This document shows positions 37,249 to 46,274 of a stretch of 64,000 nt of DNA, in pieces. The first letter of the stretch is position 1. Each line of letters opens with the position of its first letter. The position numbers were made by a program, and so were the translations under genes. The notes below the pieces were generated by a model. That model had not been told where the DNA came from. It saw nothing but the letters and a program-made list of their open reading frames with translations, and made no database searches. Source of the stretch: Sedimenticola selenatireducens (lineage in GTDB: Bacteria > Pseudomonadota > Gammaproteobacteria > Chromatiales > Chromatiaceae); contig NZ_VMNH01000011.1 in NCBI RefSeq assembly GCF_007625115.1, forward strand, positions 1 through 64,000. The letters run 5' to 3'.

Positions 37249-37941
37249 TTACTGATTAACCTGTTTAGGTTTGGCCGCCACCTTATCACGAAGATAGACG
37301 GGCAGTGCCTGCTCAGCAGCGACTGACTCACCCTCGTTAAACAGAGCGGCCCCCAGCAACGCCACGTCCTCGGCACTGCAGAACAATCCTGGCTCACATC
37401 CACTGAAGGCATTCCCCAGACGTGCTTCCAGCACAGATCGATAACTATCCCACCCTGCCCCAACACCCTGCCAATTCAACCCATCTGGCAATGTGACGCT
37501 TTCCGGGGTTGAAACTTCCTCATCAAAAACAGATCGAACGAGACCTTGTCCATCAACAACATAGCCGCCCCAGTACACCTCTTGCATACGCGCATCGTAG
37601 GCGGGTAACAGCTGTCTAAAGCCAAACTCCCGATACCCCCTTTGAGCAAGCGCCGCCAGGGTAGAGACAGGCACCACGGGTAAATCAGCCGCAAATGCGG
37701 CACCCTGCGCGACACCTACCGCGATGCGCACCCCGGTAAAGGCACCGGGCCCCCGACCAAACGCAATAGCATCCAGCGCGGAAAGGCCTATCCCAGCCTC
37801 GTTCAACAACTCCTCCATCATGGGGAGAATCAATTGACTGTGCATACGGGGTTGAACCTGATAGCGCAAAGATATCGCCCCATCGATCAGAAGGGCCGCT
37901 GAGCAGGCTTCGGTTGCCGTTTCAATAGCGAGTATTTTCAT
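37249..37941 (-). CDS. tsaB: tRNA t6A biosynthesis protein TsaB
   Basis: A 230-residue ASKHA-fold protein. The opening MKILAIETATEACSAAL and the GRGPGAFTGVRIAVGVAQG motif near residue 65 are diagnostic. TsaB dimerises with TsaD to install threonylcarbamoyl on A37 of ANN-decoding tRNAs and is essential in many bacteria. tsaD and tsaE are not adjacent. It is convergent with the L,D-transpeptidase gene. Confidence 0.94.
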   Translation of the reverse strand: MKILAIETATEACSAALLIDGAISLRYQVQPRMHSQLILPMMEELLNEAGIGLSALDAIAFGRGPGAFTGVRIAVGVAQGAAFAADLPVVPVSTLAALAQRGYREFGFRQLLPAYDARMQEVYWGGYVVDGQGLVRSVFDEEVSTPESVTLPDGLNWQGVGAGWDSYRSVLEARLGNAFSGCEPGLFCSAEDVALLGAALFNEGESVAAEQALPVYLRDKVAAKPKQVNQ

Positions 37942-38051
37942 AGTAACGATTGTATCTCAGGTTGCCCTGTAATCGATCATTTTATACAGCATCCCTGCCA
38001 TTTTCTGTCTACAATTGGGGTAATTATGTTTTTCATCTTGCGGAGCCCCTT

Positions 38052-38444
38052 ATGTACTTTGGAAATAAATATGAGACAGCTCATCCGGGAGAGAGTGTCG
38101 GTGATGAGCGCAGGGCCGTTTTACGACGACACCTGATCTACTATTTGCGCGTCTGGGACACCGCAACCGATAAACAGATAGGCCATGTTGTTGATATCAA
38201 CATAGACGGGCTGATGTTGATCAGCGAAAAACCCATTGAAACCGGCAAAGAATTTGAGTTGGAGATACGTAGCCATGACATGGAAGGTGCACCCAACATC
38301 ATCCGCTTCAGGGCCGTCAGTCGCTGGAGCAACAATGACGTCAATAACGCCTTTTATGACACCGGTTTCCAGCTAATTGATCCAACCGAAGAGATACTGG
38401 ACCCTATCCGTGACATGATTCAGCAGTATGGGTTTGGTGATTGA
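38052..38444 (+). CDS. PilZ-domain protein (c-di-GMP receptor candidate)
   Basis: 130 residues from the ATG at 38052 (GGAG at 7 bases); the longer frame from 37950 is not needed. PilZ motifs are RRHLIYYLRVWD (arginine cluster) and VVDINIDGLML, a variant of the usual D/NxSxxG with Asn in the Ser position. Binding of c-di-GMP is therefore likely but less certain. It stands alone on its strand between tsaB and yoaA. Confidence 0.8.
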   Translation: MYFGNKYETAHPGESVGDERRAVLRRHLIYYLRVWDTATDKQIGHVVDINIDGLMLISEKPIETGKEFELEIRSHDMEGAPNIIRFRAVSRWSNNDVNNAFYDTGFQLIDPTEEILDPIRDMIQQYGFGD

Positions 38445-38486
38445 GACGAAACAGAAGACGGCTCTGACAAGAACCAAAGGCAAAAC

Positions 38487-40403
38487 CTAGTCTAATTGAA
38501 AAAAATCTGCCACGTCACGGATATCACGCGTGCGAGCCATGGGAGGCATGCTGTCAAGGAAGACCTGTCCGTAACCTTTTTTCAGTAGGCGGGGGTCACA
38601 AATCACCAACACCCCGCGATCTGTTTCATCCCGGATCAGACGCCCCGCCCCCTGCTTTAATGCGATAGCGGCCTGTGGTACCTGAAACTCCATGAAGGGA
38701 TTACCCCCCTGTTTCCTCAGGGCATCAATGCGTGCCTGCAGCACTGGATCACCGGGTGAGGCGAATGGCAGCTTATCAATAATCACACAAGAGAGCGCTT
38801 CGCCACGTACATCTACCCCTTCCCAGAAGCTGGCTGTACCCAATAAAACGGCATTCCCCAGATTTCTAAAACGGGCCAGTAACTCACCCTTTGGCATACT
38901 GCCTTGAACCAGCAAGGGGTACTCAACGCGGGATTCCAACGTCTCTGCGGCTTCACGCAAAGCACGATGACTGGTAAACAGGATAAATGCCCGCCCCTGA
39001 CTCGCTTCTATCACCGGCACCACCGTATCCAAAACAGCTTTATTGTAGTGCGACTCTCGGGGTTGCGGCATACCTTTAGGGACAAACCAGAGTGCCTGTC
39101 TCTGATAATCAAACGGACTGTCCCAACAGGCAGTGATGGCATTCTCCAAGCCAAGTTGGCGCTGAAAGTGGTCAAAATTACCCCCAACCGCCAAGGTCGC
39201 TGAGGTAAAGATCCAACTGCCTGGATGGGCACTCATCTGCTCTTTAAACAGACCCGATATATCTAGCGGGGTGCGGTTTAAGCGAAAACTTTGGCGGTAG
39301 GTTTCAAACCAGCGAATATAGCCACTCTGCGTCTCATCTTCGGCTATCAGCTGATTAAGGCATAATCGAATTGATTTGCAACGGGTGAGGCAACTATCCA
39401 ACCCCTTGCCTCGTCCTTCGATGACCGCCAACAGGTCTGTCATCTCTTGCAGACGCTCACTTACCAGGTTGAGACCTCTAATAATCTGCGGATCAGCAGA
39501 CAGCTCTTTCCAGGCACCACGACGAAGATCCAAGCCAAATAACAGCCGCAGATCTCTAACACCTTTGCTAAGCGCGGCGGATTGTTCCGGGATCTCTTTC
39601 AGATCACCCGCCTCGCGCTGATACTCCGTTTCGATATCACGACAGAGATCAAGTAACTGTCGCCCACTGATACCGGAACCAAAAAAGTTCCCGGCCACTT
39701 CGGGTAGTTGATGCGCCTCATCGATGATAAAACAGTCGGCACTCGGCAACAGTTCACCAAATCCCCCCTCTTTTAGCGCAAAATCAGCGCACAGTAGATG
39801 GTGGTTGATCACTACCAGATCGGCCTCCTGAGCCCGACGGCGCGCCTCAACCAGATGGCAGGTACTGTAGGCACTGCACTCCTGCCCCAAACAGTTTTCG
39901 GTTGTCGATGTCACCAGCGGCCAAATCCGAGCATCCTCAGGGATATCAGACAACTCAGCCACATCGCCACTTCGGGTACGGCCTGACCAGCGTTGAATCT
40001 GCATCAACTGATCGACCATTTCACGACTATTCAACCTACCCTCCAGCAGGGTCATCTCCATTCGATGAGTACAGAGGTAGTTGGCTCTCCCCTTCAGCAG
40101 GGCCACTTCGACAGGAATGGCCAGCGCCTGCTTAATTCGCGGCAAGTCACGATGAAACAGTTGATCCTGAAGGTTTTTAGTGCCGGTAGAGATGATGACT
40201 TTCTGGGAGGAGAGCAGTGCCGGTATCAAATAGGCGAAGGTTTTGCCGGTGCCAGTGCCCGCCTCACTGATCAGCACCTCGCCCTCACTCATGGCCTGCA
40301 GCACGGCTTCAGCCATAGCCTCCTGCTGCGGACGATAGGCGAAGCCATCCACGCAATTAGCCAATAGACCATCCGGCCCCAAAATATCTGCAATTTCAGA
40401 CAT
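38487..40403 (-). CDS. yoaA: YoaA/DinG-family Fe-S DNA helicase
   Basis: A 638-residue XPD-like superfamily 2 helicase. Walker A is SEAGTGTGKTFAY near residue 45, and the DEAH box is FIIDEAHQLPE. Four cysteines between motifs Ia and II (YLCTHRM, NCLGQECSAYSTC) would bind a 4Fe-4S cluster. The C-terminal motif VI is QGAGRLIRDETDRG. The start MSEIADILG at 40403 fits the family; the upstream 25 residues do not. In E. coli YoaA works with the HolC clamp-loader subunit in replication repair. It is 7 bases after the neighbouring hypothetical gene. Confidence 0.92.
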   Translation of the reverse strand: MSEIADILGPDGLLANCVDGFAYRPQQEAMAEAVLQAMSEGEVLISEAGTGTGKTFAYLIPALLSSQKVIISTGTKNLQDQLFHRDLPRIKQALAIPVEVALLKGRANYLCTHRMEMTLLEGRLNSREMVDQLMQIQRWSGRTRSGDVAELSDIPEDARIWPLVTSTTENCLGQECSAYSTCHLVEARRRAQEADLVVINHHLLCADFALKEGGFGELLPSADCFIIDEAHQLPEVAGNFFGSGISGRQLLDLCRDIETEYQREAGDLKEIPEQSAALSKGVRDLRLLFGLDLRRGAWKELSADPQIIRGLNLVSERLQEMTDLLAVIEGRGKGLDSCLTRCKSIRLCLNQLIAEDETQSGYIRWFETYRQSFRLNRTPLDISGLFKEQMSAHPGSWIFTSATLAVGGNFDHFQRQLGLENAITACWDSPFDYQRQALWFVPKGMPQPRESHYNKAVLDTVVPVIEASQGRAFILFTSHRALREAAETLESRVEYPLLVQGSMPKGELLARFRNLGNAVLLGTASFWEGVDVRGEALSCVIIDKLPFASPGDPVLQARIDALRKQGGNPFMEFQVPQAAIALKQGAGRLIRDETDRGVLVICDPRLLKKGYGQVFLDSMPPMARTRDIRDVADFFQLD

Positions 40404-40410
40404 GCACCCG

Positions 40411-40908
40411 TTATCCGGCCTGATTGTCCCAAATTTCAGGGGCCAATCCTTGATCTCTTGACCAGGCCAAACGACCAATAATCTTGAAGCGGGCTACTGA
40501 GAGTGCGCCACGTTTGGCGCGGTTGCTGCTTGAGTGCTCCATGAATTCGAGCAGTTCATTGCGGTCAGCCTCGTATATTTCATAGGGCTCGTACTCTTCA
40601 TCCATGAGCACCAGCACTACACAATCCCAGGACTGATCCGCCTTGACCTGACCAATTCGCTGCCCCGTCTTGCTCTCGTCAAAGATGGTGCGACTCTTGA
40701 TTTGAATACGCCGATTATCACGGGAAGGATCCACAGCATCATAACCACCCGTAGAGGCATCAACTGGTTTCAGACGTAACAAACGGATGGCATCATGCAG
40801 CGCGATCTCATTGCTAATGCCTGGCAGTGGTTTGCCCATAGTTCGCCGATACTCGGCAGCTAGCTGTCGAGCCTGACCAATCAACTTGTCGGCGGCATAT
40901 AGGCTCAT
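40411..40908 (-). CDS. conserved protein, possible PD-(D/E)XK-like fold
   Basis: 165 residues, cytosolic, no recognised family by name. It begins with helices, then has GYDAVDPSRDNRRIQIKSR (about residues 54-72), which resembles the D...(E/Q)xK core of restriction-like nucleases, followed by a beta strand WDCVVLVLMDEEY. Nuclease activity is only a possibility. It sits 7 bases upstream of yoaA on the same strand, so it is probably co-transcribed with the helicase. Confidence 0.7.
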   Translation of the reverse strand: MSLYAADKLIGQARQLAAEYRRTMGKPLPGISNEIALHDAIRLLRLKPVDASTGGYDAVDPSRDNRRIQIKSRTIFDESKTGQRIGQVKADQSWDCVVLVLMDEEYEPYEIYEADRNELLEFMEHSSSNRAKRGALSVARFKIIGRLAWSRDQGLAPEIWDNQAG

Positions 40909-41032
40909 GCCGATAAATCTCCACGAATTTCAATAGCTTTCTGCGGAATTGTATCCTAAACAGTTAGCAACTGCTGCATTGTTGCAAAAAAAGGTTCGTT
41001 GTAACAGGCAGGGAGAATTCAAGGTCACCCGT

Positions 41033-41575
41033 TTAGTGCAGCATACGTGCCTTACGTTCTGCCACCTTGGCACCCGTGATATCGCCAGCAGAACGTTTTG
41101 CCCTGGCGATCAACAGCCAATTTTTCTGTTTTAACTCTACATCGGCGCCTGCCAGTGCCAATGACTTTACGGCCAAATCACTTGCCAGCATTACCTTCCC
41201 CTGATCCAAGCGAAGATTTGCCAAGCGGTGCCATAGATGTGCATTGCGTGGCTCGATTCGCAAGGCACGCTCTATCGTACCGACTGCCCCATCCAGGTCA
41301 TTGTTCTGCGCTTGCTGATTGGCACTTTTCAGCAATGCCTCAACCGCCTTGCTGTGCATGGGTACTAGGCTTACCCGACTGGCGGGTTCATAAGCGCTGA
41401 TCTGAATACCCCCTCGTTCCTGTGCCGGCGCAATCACTGCTCCCTGCTCCAATTCAGGCGATTGCGGATAACTGGGCCGTTGGGTCATTGGCTCCGCGGG
41501 TCGCTGCGGGGGGGTATAACAGCCACCCAATAATAAAGTAGGCAAAATCGCCAAACATATGTGCTTCAAATTCAT
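41033..41575 (-). CDS. TPR lipoprotein coupled to PBP1B
   Basis: A 180-residue lipoprotein. Signal peptide and lipobox LLLGGC place the mature Cys at about residue 19, followed by a Pro-rich linker and two or three TPR units (about 85-175). No Asp follows the Cys (CYTPP), so outer-membrane sorting is expected. Its ATG overlaps the mrcB stop by 4 bases, so the two are translated together. An outer-membrane activator or cofactor of PBP1B, functionally like LpoB or CpoB, is a reasonable inference, although the sequence is not LpoB. Confidence 0.75.
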   Translation of the reverse strand: MNLKHICLAILPTLLLGGCYTPPQRPAEPMTQRPSYPQSPELEQGAVIAPAQERGGIQISAYEPASRVSLVPMHSKAVEALLKSANQQAQNNDLDGAVGTIERALRIEPRNAHLWHRLANLRLDQGKVMLASDLAVKSLALAGADVELKQKNWLLIARAKRSAGDITGAKVAERKARMLH

Positions 41576-43950
41576 TCAAAAAAACTCCGAAACAGTCGCC
41601 GCATAGATGTCCCCACTTGACCGACACAAGAAGCCGTCACCGTAGGCGCCGTACCCGCGATAAAAGGATACTGGCGAGCCCCTTCGCACCCCTCATCTGC
41701 CCTGAAGCCAGACTCAGGATCAATCCACACAGTCTCTACCGAATCAGGCCTGAGCAGTTCCAGGGAGACAGGCTGTAGTCGGCGCATCATATCACCCCAG
41801 ACCTGCAATGCACCTGTGGATCCAGTTAAACCAGCCGGCTTATTATCATCCCTTCCGACCCAAACCACGGCCACCTTATCGCCACTGAACCCAGCAAACC
41901 AGCTATCTCTCAACTTATCTGTTGTGCCTGTTTTCCCAGCAATATTCAGTGACGTATCAACATAATTAGCCAATCCTTTACCTGTCCCATTACGCACCAC
42001 TTCCTGCAGATTTCGGTTTAACAGATACACTGGACCGGACGGGACTGATTGCTTTACGGTTAAAGGATAGCGTTGTAGTGGTTGACCACTATTGGACTGC
42101 ACGCCCCGGATAGCTCTCAGGGGAGAATAAAACCCACCCGCCGCGAATGTTTGGTAGAGCTGTGCCACCTCGAGAGGTGAGAGTGAAAGCGATCCCAGCA
42201 GCATAGCCGGGACTTGCTGTATTGGCCGACTGATGCCCATCTGTTCCAGAAGATCGGATACCGTCCCCAAACCCACTTCCATACCCAACCTGACAGTAGC
42301 CAGGTTATAGGAGTTTGCCAGCGCGGTATGCAGGGGTACTTTTCCATGTGATACGTGATCATAATTGTCCGGCGTCCATAGTTCACCATCTTCACCCTTG
42401 ATGCTGGGCGCTGTATCGTCAATCCGGGTTACCAAGTTATAGCGATCTGTTTGCATCAATGCAGCCAGATAGACTACCGGCTTAACCAAAGATCCTATCG
42501 GTCTTACAGCATCCAATGCGCGGTTAAATCCGGCATAGCGGGCACTTCTACCACCCACAAGGGCACGTATCTCTCCACTCTCACTGTCAACCAGAATGGC
42601 CGCACTCTCAAGCTTCCCCGATGGCAGGCGATACCCCTTTTCCAAACGGGATAGCCGCTCTGTAACAGCCTCCTCGGCCTGCTGCTGAGCCCATGGGTCC
42701 AGGGTTGTAAAAATCCGCAGCCCTTCAGAGGTCAGGTCCTCTTCACGATAGTCACGATGCAGTTGCCTGCGTACGAGATCCATAAAGGCCGGATAACTAC
42801 CACGGCCATCCCCCTTCTGCTGAACCCCCAATGGGGCCTTTATCGCGGCCAGAGCCTCTTTTTGCGTGATCAGACCCTGTTCCTGCATCACGGTCAGAAC
42901 CAGGTCTCTGCGCACTTTTGCCCGCTTGGGATGGCGGCGAGGATCATAAAAGGAAGGCCCCCTCACCTGTGCCACTAACAGTGCCAGCTGAGAAAGATTG
43001 AGTTCACCTAAGCTGCGATTAAAGTAGAAATGACTGGCCAGACCAAAGCCATGGATGGCTCGCCCGCCATCCTGTCCGAGATAGATCTCGTTGGCATAGG
43101 CCCCCAGGATCTCATCCTTGTCATAGTGCGCATCCAGCAACAGGGCCATAGCCGCTTCATTCAGCTTACGAATCAAACTTCGCTCACGGGTAAGATAGAA
43201 ATTCTTAACCAGCTGCTGGGTCAAGGTACTTCCACCCTGCACCACACCACCCGCTCTCAGGTTGGCCCAAATGGCTCGCGCTATTGCCTTTGGGTCAACG
43301 CCGTGATGTTCATAGAAGGTACGATCCTCCATCACGATCAAGGCTTTGACTAACTTTTCTGGCAGTTCGTCTCGCCGGACCAAGACGCGATCTTCATTAT
43401 GCGCCGGATAGATACTGCCAATTTCAGGTGCTTCCAGCCTGATCAGAGCCAAATCACCCTTACCCACTTCCGCGAGATGTTCGATCTGTCCGCCGGAAAA
43501 GCGCACATCCAGAAAACGACCCGGTTCTTCTCCATCCCAAAAATTGAAACTTCTGGATCGTATGAGGATGCGCTCTTTGTTGCGTGACCAACTGGCCGCC
43601 TGCTTTGGATGGGTACTCTTCTGATAACCCATTCGTTGCAATTCGGCCGCAAGCTGATCTGCTGACACAGAGGCCCCCGGATAGAGTTCGAGTGGTCTGC
43701 CATATACCCTGGCAGGTACCGCCCAGCGCTTCCCTTCAAATTTAACCCGAACGGTATGATCCAGGTACAGGACATAAACACCCAGAACCAAAGAGAACAG
43801 GAATCCAAGCGCTAAAAGGCGGCTAAACCAGCGCCCAAAGCGTCCGCCCTTCCGCGGCCTACGTTTTGTCGATTTAGCACGTCTCGCACGGGAAGTTGTC
43901 TTGCGTTTTGCTAGCGCTTTTTTAGTCGTTCTAGGAGTTTTGGCCATCAA
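41572..43950 (-). CDS. mrcB: penicillin-binding protein 1B (bifunctional PBP)
   Basis: A 792-residue class A PBP. A very basic cytoplasmic tail (residues 1-40, mostly Arg and Lys) is followed by one membrane helix (about 43-65), a UvrB-like UB2H region, the GT51 glycosyltransferase (EDRTFYEHHGVDP, GGSTLTQQLVKN) and the transpeptidase with Ser in RPIGSLVKP, ANSYNLAT and KTGTT. It polymerises and cross-links peptidoglycan. All catalytic motifs are intact. The gene is translationally coupled to a TPR lipoprotein. Confidence 0.93.
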   Translation of the reverse strand: MMAKTPRTTKKALAKRKTTSRARRAKSTKRRPRKGGRFGRWFSRLLALGFLFSLVLGVYVLYLDHTVRVKFEGKRWAVPARVYGRPLELYPGASVSADQLAAELQRMGYQKSTHPKQAASWSRNKERILIRSRSFNFWDGEEPGRFLDVRFSGGQIEHLAEVGKGDLALIRLEAPEIGSIYPAHNEDRVLVRRDELPEKLVKALIVMEDRTFYEHHGVDPKAIARAIWANLRAGGVVQGGSTLTQQLVKNFYLTRERSLIRKLNEAAMALLLDAHYDKDEILGAYANEIYLGQDGGRAIHGFGLASHFYFNRSLGELNLSQLALLVAQVRGPSFYDPRRHPKRAKVRRDLVLTVMQEQGLITQKEALAAIKAPLGVQQKGDGRGSYPAFMDLVRRQLHRDYREEDLTSEGLRIFTTLDPWAQQQAEEAVTERLSRLEKGYRLPSGKLESAAILVDSESGEIRALVGGRSARYAGFNRALDAVRPIGSLVKPVVYLAALMQTDRYNLVTRIDDTAPSIKGEDGELWTPDNYDHVSHGKVPLHTALANSYNLATVRLGMEVGLGTVSDLLEQMGISRPIQQVPAMLLGSLSLSPLEVAQLYQTFAAGGFYSPLRAIRGVQSNSGQPLQRYPLTVKQSVPSGPVYLLNRNLQEVVRNGTGKGLANYVDTSLNIAGKTGTTDKLRDSWFAGFSGDKVAVVWVGRDDNKPAGLTGSTGALQVWGDMMRRLQPVSLELLRPDSVETVWIDPESGFRADEGCEGARQYPFIAGTAPTVTASCVGQVGTSMRRLFRSFFE

Positions 43951-44019
43951 CAGCTACTTGATTGGTTGATCTGTGTGTATGGAGGAATCATCTGTTTAAT
44001 CGAGAGAAAAGCCGGTACA

Positions 44020-44772
44020 TCACCAGCTACGCTTGTCAGCCAAAGGAAACCGCCGCAAATGACTGGAAATCCGTGTATTCAACTCACCCGTCCAAGCAGG
44101 TAAATTATCCGCAACGGGTAGCTGTGGGCGAAATCTAAAATCTCTTGGTGTGATCAATACAGAAACATTCTGTTCACCGATCATAGCCGCCATGATAAAC
44201 AACTCTTCAGCGGCTCGATCACCAAGTGCCAAACATCCCTTTGACGATCGCCCCCCATGAATAAAGATATCCCCCCCCAAGTCTACCCGGCCATCCTGTT
44301 CCGCCTGTTGACGATCATAGGCATTCGGGTAATCCAGTTTGAGTGACAGGTGATAGGCACTATTAGGGTTTAAAAGTTCAATGCCATAGGACCCCTCTGG
44401 TACTTGATAATCCCCTTCACGCAGTTTGGGGCCACGCGTTCCGCTCATCCCTTTGACACGATAATCCTTGATGTGTTGCCAACGGCCAGCAGTATACGCC
44501 CACAATTCCAAAAGCCGGGTGTCCTTGAAAGCAACCAGGGCAACTTTCTCTGGCGGCCAATCCACATCGGCAAAATCAAATCGGGGCTTCAGCCGCTGCT
44601 GTACTTTCTCCTGATACAACCCAAGCACATCGTCAATAGTAAGGCGCTGCTCTAAAGCATGTGATCGCGCAGGCGCAAACAGGTTAAGGATAATTAAAAT
44701 CACTAATAAAAGAACAGGATTTAGGGTTGGCCGCCGCAAACAACCCATAGTTTTTATAGGGAGGTGTCTCAT
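44020..44772 (-). CDS. L,D-transpeptidase (YafK-like)
   Basis: A 250-residue secreted YkuD-domain protein: an N-terminal signal or anchor (LLLVILIILNLFAPARSHA), then a catalytic domain with IFIHGGRSSKGCLALGD (Cys and His near residue 170-180). In E. coli the YafK-type enzyme (DpaA) releases Braun's lipoprotein from peptidoglycan rather than making cross-links, so the direction of the reaction is open. It is 69 bases upstream of mrcB on the same strand and may belong to the same wall-synthesis unit. Confidence 0.85.
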   Translation of the reverse strand: MRHLPIKTMGCLRRPTLNPVLLLVILIILNLFAPARSHALEQRLTIDDVLGLYQEKVQQRLKPRFDFADVDWPPEKVALVAFKDTRLLELWAYTAGRWQHIKDYRVKGMSGTRGPKLREGDYQVPEGSYGIELLNPNSAYHLSLKLDYPNAYDRQQAEQDGRVDLGGDIFIHGGRSSKGCLALGDRAAEELFIMAAMIGEQNVSVLITPRDFRFRPQLPVADNLPAWTGELNTRISSHLRRFPLADKRSW

Positions 44773-44969
44773 AGCACAGCATATCTACACCATACGGGTA
44801 AAAAATGAAACCTTAGCGGTCCGATCAAAGACACTCAGAAACGTAAATTTATCCCGCAATCAGCAACTTCAGCGCCATTCAATCTGCGATCCACTGCACA
44901 ACAAACCGTACTAAGATCGCTAGAATGACTATCCATTGACCTCTCATTTCTGACAAGGAGCGGTAGAAT

Positions 44970-45392
44970 ATGTGGATCATCATCCAGAAAATCCCACTGA
45001 CCACAACCCAGAGAGAACTGAATCTGTTTCTCAACAAGCAAATCAACGGTAACCGCTGGTTTGGCTTGTCATCCAACCAGCAAACTCGTTTGAAAAGTTT
45101 TTCGATCCTCCGGATGACTGATCGAACATCCGGAGAGATAGAGTGTCATGGACTAGCCGAAGTGGAAACATCCAAGCCAGAAGAAGAGATGCTTAGAGTA
45201 CTGAATGGGCATCAACTGCATGGTCAAACGATCGCTGTTCGCAAATACTATCATCGATCAAACATCAGCACCCAAACAGCCCACACTAAAAGCACATCCA
45301 GCTTTCCGGGGCTGCGTGATCGCAGACGGCACTCTTTGCATATCGAGATGCTCAAAGCCAACAGCGGTGGGCTTGCTATAGGCATCTTCTGA
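44970..45392 (+). CDS. RRM-like small protein
   Basis: 140 residues, with AAGGAG 9 bases before the ATG. The first 90 residues have an RNA-recognition-motif pattern: strand MWIIIQKIP, helix TTTQRELNLFLNKQ, strand ECHGLAEVE, helix EEEMLRVLNGHQLHGQ and strand TIAVRKYY. The C terminus is basic and disordered. RNA binding is inferred. It has no clear operon partner. Confidence 0.6.
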   Translation: MWIIIQKIPLTTTQRELNLFLNKQINGNRWFGLSSNQQTRLKSFSILRMTDRTSGEIECHGLAEVETSKPEEEMLRVLNGHQLHGQTIAVRKYYHRSNISTQTAHTKSTSSFPGLRDRRRHSLHIEMLKANSGGLAIGIF

Positions 45393-45440
45393 CAAGCGTT
45401 TATTTCTAAACAGCGCTTCCTAAAACGGAGTGAACAAGGA

Positions 45441-46262
45441 TTAACTTAACTGGCTTCCCCTAGCCACCAAAACCGCCTCTATAGCGTGGACAATCGTGTC
45501 AGATTTCTGCGAATTAAGCGCATCGGGATGGGGTGAGGTGAATTGACCTGAATCGTTATCGAAATACTGTCCGGAAGTTGTGGCGAACTCATCTGCCAGT
45601 GCGGCACGAATCAATATATCAGCACCAATACGGATGTCGTTGCCAGCCATCCCAAAGCCCTCTTTTACCATTTTGGTAGCCAACAGCGATCCTGGATTCA
45701 CCGCGATAAAAATTGGGCCTTTATCCTTAATCGAAAGCGCCATAACGCGAGACCACATGGTGATGGCCAGTTTGCTTTGCGCATACGCCTCATAGTCATC
45801 AATCAGCCTGACTTGGCCAGCCAGCGCTTCTGGTTTAACCGGCGACTGAGCTGCTGATGAAAGGTTGATCACACGCCCGGAATCATTAAGCAGTGGCAGA
45901 AGCCGTTGCGTTAGCAGATAAGGTGCAATGGTATTCACCGCAAAGCGCACATCCAGCCCGTCCTGGGTGATGGGATCGGGGGTTTTAAAGATACCGGCGT
46001 TATTAATCAGCACATCAAGCTTATCGTGCTTCTGGACCACTGCCTTCGCGAAGGCCTCAACACTACTCATGCTTGACAGATCCACGACATAACATTCCAC
46101 TTTCCCGCCACCCGATAACTCAGCAAGTTCTTTTTCCGCTTGTTCCAACTTTGCTGGGTTGCGTCCGTGCAGCAAAACATGGTGCCCCATCGAGGTAAGC
46201 GACTTTGCTGTTTCCAAACCGATGCCGTCAGTAGAGCCCGTAATTAGAATGGTTTTTGGCAT
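45441..46262 (-). CDS. short-chain dehydrogenase/reductase
   Basis: A 273-residue classical-type SDR. The NAD(P) motif is ITGSTDGIGLETA at the N terminus, LINNAGI near residue 87, the catalytic Ser in INLSSAAQ and the YxxxK pair in YAQSK near residue 165. GAGGAG is 8 bases before the ATG. Substrate is unknown. It is the last gene of a four-gene minus-strand redox cluster with LLM, ABM and nitroreductase genes. Confidence 0.88.
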   Translation of the reverse strand: MPKTILITGSTDGIGLETAKSLTSMGHHVLLHGRNPAKLEQAEKELAELSGGGKVECYVVDLSSMSSVEAFAKAVVQKHDKLDVLINNAGIFKTPDPITQDGLDVRFAVNTIAPYLLTQRLLPLLNDSGRVINLSSAAQSPVKPEALAGQVRLIDDYEAYAQSKLAITMWSRVMALSIKDKGPIFIAVNPGSLLATKMVKEGFGMAGNDIRIGADILIRAALADEFATTSGQYFDNDSGQFTSPHPDALNSQKSDTIVHAIEAVLVARGSQLS

Positions 46263-46274
46263 GCTAGTATCTCC

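Noticed and set aside
44835-45076. Short minus-strand frames before the RRM-like gene
   Set aside because: They overlap the RRM-like start, have no ribosome binding site and no family features.
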